Source: Gilliamella sp. App6-5
GTDB lineage: Bacteria; Pseudomonadota; Gammaproteobacteria; Enterobacterales; Orbaceae
NCBI RefSeq assembly: GCF_001690525.1
Contig: NZ_LZGT01000029.1
Coordinates: 1 to 59,605, forward strand
Direction: 5' to 3'
Length of the DNA stretch: 59,605 nt
The position numbers and the translations under genes were made by a program. Numbering within the stretch: the first letter of the stretch is position 1; every line of letters begins with the position of its first letter. The notes beneath the pieces are model-generated. The model ran no database searches. It was not told where the DNA came from and worked only from the letters and a program-made list of their open reading frames with translations. Shown here piece by piece: positions 8,413 through 17,300 of the stretch.

Positions 8413-9129
8413 CTAAAAAATAACTTTACTTCGTATTCGCTTGATTGCTTGGCTATGTAATTGACTCACTCTTGATTCGCTAATATCCATGACTTTACCA
8501 ATCTCTTTTAAATTGAGATCTTCTTGGTAATAAAGTGATAAAACAAGTTTTTCTTTTTCTGGTAAGTTTTCAATTTGTTGAATAATGGTATTGCGAATTT
8601 CCTCATCGATTATTGCTGAAAAAGGATTATTATCTTCTTCATATTCAATAATGGCATCAATGTTATCTCCCAATTTTTTATAAATTTCATCATAGGAACA
8701 TATTTGGCTACTATTTGAATCTAATAAAATCTTGCGGTATTCATGAATAGATAATTTTAAATATTGGGCAATTTGATAATCATTAGGTGCTGTACCTAGT
8801 TTTTGTTCTAACTCATGCATTGCGGTTGTGACATCTTTGATTTTTTTACGCATTTTCCTTGGTAACCAATCACGGCTGCGTAGTTCATCAAGCATTGCGC
8901 CTTTTATTCTCGGTATAGCAAAAGTGGCAAAAGTATTGCCCTGAGAGATGTCATAACGTTTGATTGTGTCTAATAAACCGATGTAGCCAACTTGTAACAA
9001 ATCATCGAACTCAACTGTTGTGGGTAAACGAACGGCTAATTTTAAAGCTTCATTACGAACCAGATGAATATATTGTTTCCAGTCAATTTGGTTTATTACA
9101 CCCTGTGAGTTATATAAGCTATCACCCAT
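8413..9129 (-). CDS. fliA: Flagellar sigma factor FliA (sigma-28)
   Basis: FliA directs RNA polymerase to late flagellar promoters. The 238-aa product contains sigma-70 region 2 (about 14-100: LVRNEALKLAVRLPTTVEFDDLLQVGYIGL split by helices, then GAMLDELRSRDWLPR), region 3, and region 4 with a helix-turn-helix ending NLKEIGKVMDISESRVSQLHSQ. I chose ATG 9129 rather than the in-frame TTG at 9141, because the MxDSLYxxQGV start matches enterobacterial FliA; there is no strong ribosome site. Three matching target promoters lie in this window (fliC, fliD, flgK). No fliZ gene follows; flhD is next. Confidence 0.95.
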   Translation of the reverse strand: MGDSLYNSQGVINQIDWKQYIHLVRNEALKLAVRLPTTVEFDDLLQVGYIGLLDTIKRYDISQGNTFATFAIPRIKGAMLDELRSRDWLPRKMRKKIKDVTTAMHELEQKLGTAPNDYQIAQYLKLSIHEYRKILLDSNSSQICSYDEIYKKLGDNIDAIIEYEEDNNPFSAIIDEEIRNTIIQQIENLPEKEKLVLSLYYQEDLNLKEIGKVMDISESRVSQLHSQAIKRIRSKVIF

Positions 9130-9231
9130 TTTTCGAACCAATGTTAAATAAAATGCTTAACAATATTATGACGATAGTTGATGAATTTAATGGGTAAAAT
9201 AAAGGGATAAAAAATAGCTAATTATAATGAT

Positions 9232-9268
9232 TAGTCATAACAGTATGATAAAAATACTGTTATGACTA
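9232..9268 (-). terminator. Perfect 15-bp hairpin downstream of fliC
   Basis: TAGTCATAACAGTAT and its exact complement flank a 7-base loop (GATAAAA on the plus strand). It begins about 40 bases past the fliC stop. There is no long U-tract, so it may act as a weak terminator or as a 3' stabiliser of the abundant flagellin mRNA. Confidence 0.65.
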
Positions 9269-9307
9269 TATGACTAAACTAAGATGCTCAAAAATAGATA
9301 ATCAAAA

Positions 9308-10120
9308 TTACTGCAATAAAGAAAGTACAGATTGTGGTACTTGGTTAGCTTGTGCTAATACTGAAGTACCTGCTTGTTGTAAGATTTGACCACGAGTCAT
9401 GTTTGATACTTCTGTTGCATAATCCGCATCTTCAATTCGGCTACGCGCAGAACTTAAGTTATTTACAGTATTGTTGATATTAGTAACAGTTGATTCGAAA
9501 CGGTTTTGTACTGCACCAAGTTGTCCTCGTAATGCATCAATTTTTGATAACGCGGCATCAATGGTTTTTAATGGATCTGCTGTTGGTGTATCAGATACGT
9601 TAAATGCATTTAAACCAAGTTCCGTGCTATCAATTTTTTTCAAATTGATTTCAATGGTTTCTCCGTCGTTTGCACCCACTTGAATTTTAAGTGTTTTATC
9701 TTCAGATAATACTTTAGAACCATTGAAATCAGTTTGTTTAGAAACACGATCAATCTCATCTAAACGTTGATCGATTTCGTTTTGAATTGATACTAGATCG
9801 CTTTCAGAGTTAGTGCCATTTGCTGCTTGAACCGTTAATTCACGAATACGTTGTACGTTATTGTTGATTTCATTTAGTGCACCTTCAGTGGTTTGCGCAA
9901 GTGAAATACCATCATTTGCATTACGAGCAGCTTGAGTCAATCCTTTGATATTTGATGAAAAGCGGTTAGCGATTGCTTGACCTGCTGCATCGTCTTTTGC
10001 GCTATTAATACGCATGCCTGATGAAAGGCGCTCGATAGATGTGCTAAGAACGCTTTGAGAATTGTTAAGGTTGTTTCTTGCCATTAAAGACATTGTATTA
10101 GTATTAATTACTTGTGCCAT
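9308..10120 (-). CDS. fliC: Flagellin FliC (short form, 270 aa)
   Basis: FliC is the filament subunit, exported through the flagellar type III apparatus. The start is ATG 10120 (MAQVINTNTMSLMARNNLN) behind a GGAGA ribosome site; an upstream ATG at 10153 adds only 11 unrelated residues. The N-terminal D0/D1 helices (about 1-150, including RLSSGMRINSAKDDAAGQAIA) and the C-terminal D1/D0 part (about 190-270, ending QANQVPQSVLSLLQ) are intact, but little lies between them. The variable D2/D3 domains are essentially absent, giving a thin-filament minimal flagellin. It is preceded by a sigma-28 promoter and followed by a long hairpin. Confidence 0.96.
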   Translation of the reverse strand: MAQVINTNTMSLMARNNLNNSQSVLSTSIERLSSGMRINSAKDDAAGQAIANRFSSNIKGLTQAARNANDGISLAQTTEGALNEINNNVQRIRELTVQAANGTNSESDLVSIQNEIDQRLDEIDRVSKQTDFNGSKVLSEDKTLKIQVGANDGETIEINLKKIDSTELGLNAFNVSDTPTADPLKTIDAALSKIDALRGQLGAVQNRFESTVTNINNTVNNLSSARSRIEDADYATEVSNMTRGQILQQAGTSVLAQANQVPQSVLSLLQ

Positions 10121-10196
10121 TTTTATCTCCGTTAATATGAATATTGAAATCAACGAGATATCGAAATTTAATTCAATATCTTTGCTGATGAATAAC

Positions 10197-10223
10197 TTAT
10201 CGGTAATAAAATTGAGATCTTTA
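10197..10223 (-). promoter_or_regulatory. Sigma-28 (FliA) promoter of fliC
   Basis: Minus-strand -35 box TAAAGATC (10216-10223), 11-base spacer, -10 box ACCGATAA (10197-10204). The boxes match the FliA consensus at 13 of 16 positions with ideal spacing, 77 bases upstream of the fliC start. Confidence 0.85.
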
Positions 10224-10394
10224 ATTTTTTTAATGATTCTCTTTTTTTAAACAGCAAATTTAATCCAGAATATAATTGATATTAATAAATAAATCATATG
10301 ATTAACTTGTTTTTAAAATAAATTTTTAATGATGATTTTTTGTTCGCAAAACCACAGGCACCTTTATCTATTAAATAAAAATTCCGTTAATGAC

Positions 10395-10421
10395 TAAATT
10401 TTTGAAAAAATTAGCCGATAT
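10395..10421 (+). promoter_or_regulatory. Sigma-28 (FliA) promoter of fliD-fliS-fliT
   Basis: Plus-strand -35 box TAAATTTT (10395-10402), 11-base spacer, -10 box GCCGATAT (10414-10421), matching the FliA consensus at 14 of 16 positions, 38 bases upstream of the fliD start. With the fliC promoter it occupies the 338-base divergent fliC/fliD intergenic region; I see no other gene there. Confidence 0.9.
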
Positions 10422-10458
10422 AAAAAATATTGAATAATTGTGATAGGTAGATGAAATC

Positions 10459-11892
10459 ATGGCAATGAGCGCATTGGGAATCGGTTCGGGGATCGATCTT
10501 GGTGAAATTTTAAATCAATTAGAAGCGGCAGAAAAGACACGCTTAACACCAATCACTACTCAACAAAAAGCGATTAATGCCAAAATTAGTGGTTTTGGTA
10601 AGTTAAAAAGTGCATTAACAACATTTAATACAGCAACGGCAAAACTCCAAAAAAAAGAGTTATTTCAAAGCCGTATAGCGACAGGTAATAACGATTATTT
10701 TTCAGTAAAGACAAATAGCAAAGCGGTTTTAGGTGATTATGCGGTTACAGTTGATCAATTAGCAACTTCTCATCGTATTGCCACATCGGCAATCAATGAT
10801 AAAAGTGCTCAATTGGGTAATGACAATGAAACTCGTACGATTACCATTGAGCAAGCCAATGGTAATAAACTAAATGTGACTTTATCTAAAGATGAAACAT
10901 CTTTGGAATCAATAGCAAATGCTATTAACAATGCTCAAGTGGTTAATGAGGATGGCACAACAAGTCCTTCGACAATGAATGCGGCGATTGTTCGTTCGGG
11001 GACCGATGGCTATCAATTAGTGATTACGTCAAAAGAAACGGGAGAACAACAAGCCATTACCTCTATTTCATCCGATGATGATAAGTTAAACAATATTATT
11101 GGGTTTGACATTAATCAGGCGAGCAATAGTCCTATGTCTGAAGTTGCAAAAGCGCAAGATGCCAAGTTTTCGTTTAATGGTATTGCGATAACCAGCACTT
11201 CAAATACCGTTAAAGATGTAATAGATGGCGTTGATATTACGTTAAAAGAGATTACGACAACCAGCCAAAATCTTACTATAAGTGCAGATAACGAAAAAAC
11301 AGAAGAAGCCATTAAAGAATGGGTCGAAGCATTTAATCAATTACAGTCAACAATATCAACGTTAACTAAATTCACCACAGAAGATAAAAATTCAAAGGAA
11401 TTAAATAGTAGTAATGGTCCACTTGTTGGTGATGCGACATTACGCAATATTGACCAAAGTATCCGTTCTATCTTTGCCAAAGGACAATCGGGTGAATACT
11501 CGGTATTGGCTCAAATTGGTATTAATATGGATAAGAATGGCACGTTAACGATTAATGAAAATGAGCTAAAAAAAGCACTGAATGAAAATAGTGATGCAGT
11601 GGCAACACTGTTTACAGGTGATGGCAAAAACACAGGGATCGCCAATGAGGTTTTTGCTAAAGTCAGTGGATTTATTGATAGTGATGGTATGATTGATTCG
11701 GCAACTAATGGGTTAAATACCACATTAAAATCATTAGATAAACGCCATGAACAAGTGAGTAATTCTATTGAACAAACCATTGAACGTTACCGAGTTCAAT
11801 TTACCCAATTGGATATTTTAATTAACTCGTTAAATAGCATGAGTAATTATTTAACTACCCAATTTGATATGATGGCAAACTTAAAAAAATAG
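10459..11892 (+). CDS. fliD: Flagellar filament cap protein FliD (HAP2)
   Basis: FliD forms the pentameric cap at the filament tip and helps flagellin insert. The 477-aa product begins MAMSALGIGSGIDLGEILNQLEAAE, the conserved FliD N-terminus, has a central adhesin-like domain region, and ends with a helical stretch (about 400-477) including the NSLNSMSNYLTTQFDMM type tail. Length is typical. It heads the fliD-fliS-fliT operon (9- and 12-base gaps), and has its own sigma-28 promoter divergent from fliC. Confidence 0.95.
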   Translation: MAMSALGIGSGIDLGEILNQLEAAEKTRLTPITTQQKAINAKISGFGKLKSALTTFNTATAKLQKKELFQSRIATGNNDYFSVKTNSKAVLGDYAVTVDQLATSHRIATSAINDKSAQLGNDNETRTITIEQANGNKLNVTLSKDETSLESIANAINNAQVVNEDGTTSPSTMNAAIVRSGTDGYQLVITSKETGEQQAITSISSDDDKLNNIIGFDINQASNSPMSEVAKAQDAKFSFNGIAITSTSNTVKDVIDGVDITLKEITTTSQNLTISADNEKTEEAIKEWVEAFNQLQSTISTLTKFTTEDKNSKELNSSNGPLVGDATLRNIDQSIRSIFAKGQSGEYSVLAQIGINMDKNGTLTINENELKKALNENSDAVATLFTGDGKNTGIANEVFAKVSGFIDSDGMIDSATNGLNTTLKSLDKRHEQVSNSIEQTIERYRVQFTQLDILINSLNSMSNYLTTQFDMMANLKK

Positions 11893-11901
11893 AGGGAAGT
11901 A

Positions 11902-12282
11902 ATGTACAAATTAGGTTCTAAAGCTTATGAGCAAGTGAATTTAGAAACCCGTGTTAATCAGGCATCCCCTCATCAATTAATCGTTTTATTATTTGATGGT
12001 GCACTTAATGCAATTAAATTGGCTAACTTGTATATCGAAAAGGGCAATATTGTAGGTAAAGGTAACGCGATTTCTAAAGCGATTAATATTGTTGATAATG
12101 GGCTTAAAAGTTGCTTAGATTTAGAAAAAGGGGGTGAAATTGCTGAAAATTTAGATCGTTTATATCAGTATATTAGCCAACAGTTAGTTCTAGCCAATTT
12201 ACATAATGATAAAGAAAAATTACAAACCTGTTTTGATTTATTAAACAATATTGCCGAATCTTGGCGTGAAATTGCAAAATAA
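11902..12282 (+). CDS. fliS: Flagellin export chaperone FliS
   Basis: FliS binds the C-terminus of flagellin and prevents premature polymerisation in the cytosol. The 126-aa product has the family hallmark LGSKAYEQVNLETRVNQASPHQLI split near residues 4-27 and the LLFDGALNAI motif, and is entirely helical. A GAGGGAAG ribosome site precedes the ATG. It lies between fliD and fliT as in enterobacteria. Confidence 0.95.
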   Translation: MYKLGSKAYEQVNLETRVNQASPHQLIVLLFDGALNAIKLANLYIEKGNIVGKGNAISKAINIVDNGLKSCLDLEKGGEIAENLDRLYQYISQQLVLANLHNDKEKLQTCFDLLNNIAESWREIAK

Positions 12283-12294
12283 AAAAGGATGATT

Positions 12295-12642
12295 ATGCAA
12301 GGAAATAACTTATTAGAACAATACGAACAATTTAATTATGTTGTTGAACAAATGTTGATAAATGCCCAGAATGAAAACTGGGATTTATTGTTGAGTTGGC
12401 AGGCGAAATACCTTCAATTATCGAAAGGTATTATGTTGGTTGATGATTTTTCGAAAATTGAAAACATGCCATTGCAACATCAAGACCTGATTCGAATGTA
12501 TATCAAAAATATACTTAGCTATCAGCAGCAGTTAACCCAATTAATGATTACTCGTCATTCTCAGCTTAGAGAGTTGATTGGCAAGCATGCCGATTATCAA
12601 ACTAAAATCGGTAGCTATCAAAACATTGCCTGTTTAATGTAA
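12295..12642 (+). CDS. fliT: Flagellar chaperone FliT-like protein
   Basis: FliT is the export chaperone for FliD and, in enterobacteria, an inhibitor of FlhDC. The 115-aa all-helical product is short and poorly conserved, as is usual for FliT; assignment rests mainly on size and the fliD-fliS-fliT order. I chose ATG 12295 because AAGGATG lies at a proper distance before it; the ATG at 12289 would sit directly on the ribosome site. It ends just before a convergent unrelated gene and an inverted repeat. Confidence 0.8.
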   Translation: MQGNNLLEQYEQFNYVVEQMLINAQNENWDLLLSWQAKYLQLSKGIMLVDDFSKIENMPLQHQDLIRMYIKNILSYQQQLTQLMITRHSQLRELIGKHADYQTKIGSYQNIACLM

Positions 12643-12648
12643 GTTTGT

Positions 12649-12697
12649 GGATGCTTTGCTTGAATCTTATTCATCGATAGGAACCAAGCAAGCATCC
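12649..12697. terminator. Inverted repeat between convergent fliT and the 373-aa gene
   Basis: GGATGCTTTGCTTG (12649-12662) pairs with CAAGCAAGCATCC (12685-12697) with one bulged T and a 22-base loop. There is no U-tract on either side, so terminator function is inferred from its location between convergent genes. Confidence 0.45.
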
Positions 12698-12709
12698 CGT
12701 TAAACAACC

Positions 12710-13831
12710 TCAATCAATATTGCGATTCAAAATAATTAACTCTTTGTTTTTTGAGTTATTGTCTTCTTCTTTTCCGTAAAAAACAACAGTATAATTGGCA
12801 TCTTTGGTTTTGACGATCTCACTAATGATTAATTCTTTTGTGGATAATTTAAACACTTCTTTTGTGTGCAGGTTTATATAGCAACCAACGGTTTCCTGAG
12901 AAAAGGCTTCGATCACCTGATTATTTTGAATTGTAATCCACCCATTGCCGATTTCATCAGTGAACCGCATAACAAACGTTTCTGTGGCGATTTTTATCGG
13001 TTCCCAAATAGAATAAATTTGTCTTTCCATATCGAGCAATAGATTTAGTTCGATTTCTCCGTTGGGTAAAACATTGATTAAATAAAACTTACCTTTTTCA
13101 TCAATATTTAAAATACTCGATGTATTAGAAAAGCTTAAATTCAATACGCAAGTTAGATAAAAACGCTTTCCTGTGTTGATATTTCTTGACTGTAAAACGT
13201 TCCCCATCTCATCAACTTGGCGATGTAACCAACCATTGTCAACACAAGCAAGTAGATGGATTTGGTTATTCAAAGAATCAATAAATAATTTGTTATGTTT
13301 TGGAAGCGGAATTTTATTGGTATAGATTTTTTTTATATCATCATTTTTAAATGCAACTGCAATCAATTTATCTGGTTTTTTTTCTGAAAAAATATCAACA
13401 TAATGGAAAATAGAAAAATCATGACATATTCCCTTAAAATCGCCGACAATAGGGCGTTTGGGCTTTGGATAGGTGATATTTTCTCTATCAAATAATGGGA
13501 GCATAATTTCTAAATCTTTATCTGGATGGTACACAGTAATAGACACATAATCCTTACCAGTAGGGCTGACAAAAAAATGGGGTAGGATTCCATCAGGCTC
13601 ATAATAATAATGAGTATTTTTCTTATCGAGTTCAATAACAACATATATAACCTTATAATCATCCCCGTTTTGTGGATAAAAATTAGCAGCAATAACAAGC
13701 TTTTCTTGATAACAAATTGCCCTTGTAGTAGAAAACCCATCAAGCGATGTCAGAACAATCAGTTGCCCTAATGTTGGGTAGTCGAGATGCTGTTCATTTA
13801 AGGCTATATTGGCTTTTTTTAACGTTATCAT
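12710..13831 (-). CDS. Hypothetical protein, 373 aa, inside the flagellar locus
   Basis: Complete ORF on the minus strand between fliT and fliE. The product has no signal peptide or membrane segment. It consists of repeating short beta-strand-like blocks with DG, NG and aromatic turns, e.g. stretches around residues 75-95, 190-215 and 225-250. This would suit a beta-propeller or other all-beta fold, but no named domain was recognised. It is not a known flagellar gene; neighbours on both sides are, so it is either lineage-specific cargo inserted in the locus or a new flagellum-linked function. The coding sequence is AT-rich like its surroundings, and nothing shows recent transfer. Confidence 0.7.
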   Translation of the reverse strand: MITLKKANIALNEQHLDYPTLGQLIVLTSLDGFSTTRAICYQEKLVIAANFYPQNGDDYKVIYVVIELDKKNTHYYYEPDGILPHFFVSPTGKDYVSITVYHPDKDLEIMLPLFDRENITYPKPKRPIVGDFKGICHDFSIFHYVDIFSEKKPDKLIAVAFKNDDIKKIYTNKIPLPKHNKLFIDSLNNQIHLLACVDNGWLHRQVDEMGNVLQSRNINTGKRFYLTCVLNLSFSNTSSILNIDEKGKFYLINVLPNGEIELNLLLDMERQIYSIWEPIKIATETFVMRFTDEIGNGWITIQNNQVIEAFSQETVGCYINLHTKEVFKLSTKELIISEIVKTKDANYTVVFYGKEEDNNSKNKELIILNRNID

Positions 13832-13911
13832 TTTGAATCCTTTATGTATTTTATTGGTTTTTTATTAAATGATGGCATTATGTCGTTATTTTTTTAAATA
13901 GTATAGTAAAA

Positions 13912-14112
13912 ATGGTAAAGTTTTTTGAGCTATCAGTTGATAACGAAAATAATATATTTAGCAGTACAACAAGCATCAAAAATATGAGCGATGCTTATTT
14001 TAAACTTGAATTGTGTGGTGAGTTGATTATCGCATTTAGCCCAGAATTAATGGTTATTAGTAAAAGCAAAATGCAAAATTTAGGATATGGCAATTATATT
14101 CGATGTCATTAA
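13912..14112 (+). CDS. Doubtful small ORF, 66 aa
   Basis: Open frame filling the gap between the 373-aa gene and fliE, ending exactly where the convergent fliE ends. No ribosome site precedes the ATG. The product has no recognised motif or signal peptide. It could be a small gene transcribed divergently from the 373-aa gene, a remnant, or chance. Confidence 0.25.
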   Translation: MVKFFELSVDNENNIFSSTTSIKNMSDAYFKLELCGELIIAFSPELMVISKSKMQNLGYGNYIRCH

Positions 14113-14421
14113 TTAGACATTCATATTCATAATTTCTTGATAAGCTGCAACCAGTTTATTGCGCACTTGAATACCAAATTGCAATGAAATCGATGATTTT
14201 TGCATATTAACCATGACCTCATTCAAAGAAGTATTCGCCTCTCCCATTTCAAAAGCTTTGGCTTCATTATTTGCCTGTATTTGTCGTTGACTGATGTTAT
14301 CTAAAGCGGTTTTTAATTCTGAAACAAAGTTTTTATCTGCAAACTGCGTTTTTGGGGTTATTGACGTTGATTCATTTAAATTAGTGAATTCCATTGGGTT
14401 GAATGTGTTGATTGTATTCAT
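14113..14421 (-). CDS. fliE: Flagellar hook-basal body adaptor protein FliE
   Basis: FliE links the MS-ring to the proximal rod and is among the first exported rod components. The 102-aa product has the conserved C-terminal half ([20 protein letters not shown], then [16 protein letters not shown]). It is transcribed divergently from fliF across a 174-base gap, the same arrangement as in enterobacteria, where FlhDC acts on both sides. A short palindrome (TCTAAATAGTTTAGA, about 14570-14584) lies near fliF; I could not assign FlhDC boxes. Confidence 0.93.
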   Translation of the reverse strand: MNTINTFNPMEFTNLNESTSITPKTQFADKNFVSELKTALDNISQRQIQANNEAKAFEMGEANTSLNEVMVNMQKSSISLQFGIQVRNKLVAAYQEIMNMNV

Positions 14422-14595
14422 TTTGATAACTGCTTTTTAGCTCTTTTGTTACTGTATGGCTAAATTTAACATATAAATAAAAAACCAAAGGGTTTAAGTA
14501 AGGGAAAAACTGCACGCTTTTCTCGCCATTGAATTTTTCAAATATATGGATAATAAACTACAGAGTTAATCTAAATAGTTTAGAGTCAGGATGCT

Positions 14596-16305
14596 ATGGC
14601 TAGCGAAGCAGTCAATAATAAAGGTGAATCAATCTTAAATAAGTTGTCTTTTGTCAATCAACTAAAACAAAACACCAAAATGGCATTGTTAATTGCTGGT
14701 GTCATTACGATAGCGATTATTAGTTTCATCTATTTATGGGCTAAAGATGAGTCTTATAGTGTTTTGTTTAGTAATTTAAATGATAAAGATGGTGGCGAAA
14801 TTATTAGCCAGCTTGATAAGATGAATATTCCTTATCAATTTTCATCTTCTGGCTCCACTATTTTAATTCCACAAGATAAAGTTTACGATACCCGATTACG
14901 TATTGCACAACAAGGTTTACCTAAAGGTGGATCCGTTGGTTTTGAATTGCTCGATAAAGAAAGTTTTGGTATGAGCCAATTCAATGAACAAATCAATTAT
15001 CAGCGGGCTTTAGAAGGGGAATTATCTCGAACCATATCCATCATCAGTAGTATTAATGATGCCAGAGTGCATTTAGCAATGCCTAAGCCATCTTTATTTG
15101 TCAGGGAAAGAAAATCCCCTTCAGCATCGGTAGCATTAACGTTATTACCTGGTCGCTCATTATCACAAGGCCAAATTGATGCAATTATCCATTTAATTTC
15201 AAGTAGTGTGCCAGAGTTACATGCAGATAAAGTGACCATTATTGATCAGCATGGTCACCTATTAACCGGAGAAGGCTACCGAGATAGAAATACCAATGTG
15301 GCTCAACTCGAATTTAGTGAGCGAATTGAAAATAGTGTTCGTGAGCGAGTAGAAAAAATCATTATCCCAATTTTGGGTAAACAGAATGTTAAGGTACAAG
15401 TTAATGCCGATGTTGATTTTAGCCGACAAGAATCGACTTCAGAAACTTATGATCCAAATAGCGATATTGCCAATCAAACTATTCGCAGTAAGCAACAAGT
15501 CGAAAATCGCCAATCCGCTAAAAGTTATGCTATAGGTGGGGTGCCTGGGGCATTATCGAATCAACCTGTACCGACATCTAGCGCACCGATTGATGAAAAA
15601 GATGAATCGCCTGAAAAAAACGATAAACAAGCATCTTATAACTTACAATCAAATAATACCGTTAATTTTGAAGTTAATAGACAAGTGATACGCAGTCAAA
15701 TACCTGAAGGTCGGATTAAACGTTTATCGGTTGCTGTTTTGGTTAATTATAAATTTGTCACAACTGAGTCAGACAATGCTAAATCTGAAGAAGATGACAG
15801 CCAGTCATCTTCTATAACAGAACAATGGGTCAAGCTAGATAATGATGAACTTCAAAATATTGAAGCACTCGCGCGTCAAGCAATGGGATTTTCTGATTTA
15901 CGTGGCGATACATTAACTGTTGCGAATTTGAAATTTACCGATCAAGCACTTGATGGCAATGACGATATCGCATTTTGGAAAACCAATGAATTTTATGATT
16001 CTGTCAAAACAGGGATTAAATATTTAATTTATATTCTTATTTTCTGGATTATGTGGCGTAAGGTATTACGTTCATTATGGTTGAAATTACAACGTCAATT
16101 CTTGATCGGAAAAGAGGAATCATTGAATCCTAAATCAACGGTAGAAGAAAAGTTAGATTATAAAGCACACAGTAAACAACAGCACAAAATATTTGAAGAT
16201 AATATGCAACAACAACAGCACATACGTAAAATAGTTGAGAAAGAACCTCGTGTCATGGCATTAATTATTCGTAGTTGGATCAATAAAGAGGACGCTAAAC
16301 AATGA
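14596..16305 (+). CDS. fliF: Flagellar MS-ring protein FliF
   Basis: FliF oligomerises in the inner membrane to form the MS-ring that houses the export gate. The 569-aa product has membrane segments at about residues 30-48 and 478-496 flanking a large periplasmic region with the YscJ-like ring motifs (LFSNLNDKDGGEI; RIAQQGLPKGGSVGFELLD; QINYQRALEGELSRTI). The short cytoplasmic tail binds FliG. An AGGA ribosome site precedes the ATG. Its stop overlaps the fliG start (ATGA), opening a long fliF-to-fliK string of tightly packed genes. Confidence 0.96.
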   Translation: MASEAVNNKGESILNKLSFVNQLKQNTKMALLIAGVITIAIISFIYLWAKDESYSVLFSNLNDKDGGEIISQLDKMNIPYQFSSSGSTILIPQDKVYDTRLRIAQQGLPKGGSVGFELLDKESFGMSQFNEQINYQRALEGELSRTISIISSINDARVHLAMPKPSLFVRERKSPSASVALTLLPGRSLSQGQIDAIIHLISSSVPELHADKVTIIDQHGHLLTGEGYRDRNTNVAQLEFSERIENSVRERVEKIIIPILGKQNVKVQVNADVDFSRQESTSETYDPNSDIANQTIRSKQQVENRQSAKSYAIGGVPGALSNQPVPTSSAPIDEKDESPEKNDKQASYNLQSNNTVNFEVNRQVIRSQIPEGRIKRLSVAVLVNYKFVTTESDNAKSEEDDSQSSSITEQWVKLDNDELQNIEALARQAMGFSDLRGDTLTVANLKFTDQALDGNDDIAFWKTNEFYDSVKTGIKYLIYILIFWIMWRKVLRSLWLKLQRQFLIGKEESLNPKSTVEEKLDYKAHSKQQHKIFEDNMQQQQHIRKIVEKEPRVMALIIRSWINKEDAKQ

Positions 16306-17300
16306 TTTTAAGTGAATCTCAAAAAGTCGCTGCGATTTTAATGGTGTTAGGTGAAGGGCTTGCAGCACAAGTCATGCAACATCTTAGTCAAAAAGAAGTG
16401 CAACAAATTAGTAGCGCTATGATGTCATTACCTCAGTTTTCTCAAGAACAATTGAAAGGCATACTTAACGAATGCCAAGTTGCCCTTGAAGAATGTGCGG
16501 TTTTAAATACCGATCCAAATGGCTATTTACGTTCAATATTAGGGCGCTCATTAGGTGCTGAGAAAGCTGAACGTTTACTTGATGAACTATTATCTACTGA
16601 TCAAGAAGAAGCGACCGATGGTCTTGAAATGCTCAACTATGTTGATGCGACAAGAGCCGTTGATCTGGTCAAAAAAGAGCATCCGCAAATCATTGCGACT
16701 ATTTTAGTTCATCTAAATCGTGATTTAGCAGCAGAAATTTTAAATCTGTTTGATGATGAATTGCGTAACGATGTCATGCTACGTATTGCGACTTTTGGTG
16801 GGGTTGAGCCTTCTGCGCTGCAATTACTCTCATCCTCATTATCGACATTATTACATGGTCAAAATATCAAACTGAATAATCTTGGTGGAATACGTACTGC
16901 GGCAGAAATTATTAACTTAATGAAAACACAGCAAGAAGAGCAGGTTATCAATGCATTGCGTGATTATGATGGAGAGTTAACACAAAAAATTATTGATGAA
17001 ATGTTCTTGTTTGAAAATCTTGTTGAAGTGGATGATAGAAGTATCCAACGCTTACTTAAAGAAGTCGATAATGAAATATTGATTATTGCATTGAAAGGGG
17101 CATCAGTTGAATTACGTGACAAACTATTGAAAAATATGTCACAGCGAGCTGCATCTATTTTACGTGAAGATTTAGAAAATAGGCCACCTGTACGTTTATC
17201 TCAAGTAGAAACTGAACAGAAGAAAATTCTGGCTATTGCTCGTCGATTAGCTGAAAGCGGTGAAATGATTCTAACTAGCGGTGATGATGAATATGTATAA
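16302..17300 (+). CDS. fliG: Flagellar motor switch protein FliG
   Basis: FliG forms the rotor ring that contacts MotA and generates torque. The 332-aa product has the FliG N, middle and C domains in order; the EHPQ motif of the middle domain (in KKEHPQIIATIL) is present, and the C-terminal domain carries the charged helix around DVELRDKLLKNMSQRAA-type sequence. It overlaps fliF by 4 bases at its start and fliH at its end. Confidence 0.96.
   Translation: MILSESQKVAAILMVLGEGLAAQVMQHLSQKEVQQISSAMMSLPQFSQEQLKGILNECQVALEECAVLNTDPNGYLRSILGRSLGAEKAERLLDELLSTDQEEATDGLEMLNYVDATRAVDLVKKEHPQIIATILVHLNRDLAAEILNLFDDELRNDVMLRIATFGGVEPSALQLLSSSLSTLLHGQNIKLNNLGGIRTAAEIINLMKTQQEEQVINALRDYDGELTQKIIDEMFLFENLVEVDDRSIQRLLKEVDNEILIIALKGASVELRDKLLKNMSQRAASILREDLENRPPVRLSQVETEQKKILAIARRLAESGEMILTSGDDEYV

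Noticed and set aside
13912-14112. 66-codon ORF as a flagellar gene
   Set aside because: No ribosome site and no motif; kept only as a doubtful feature.
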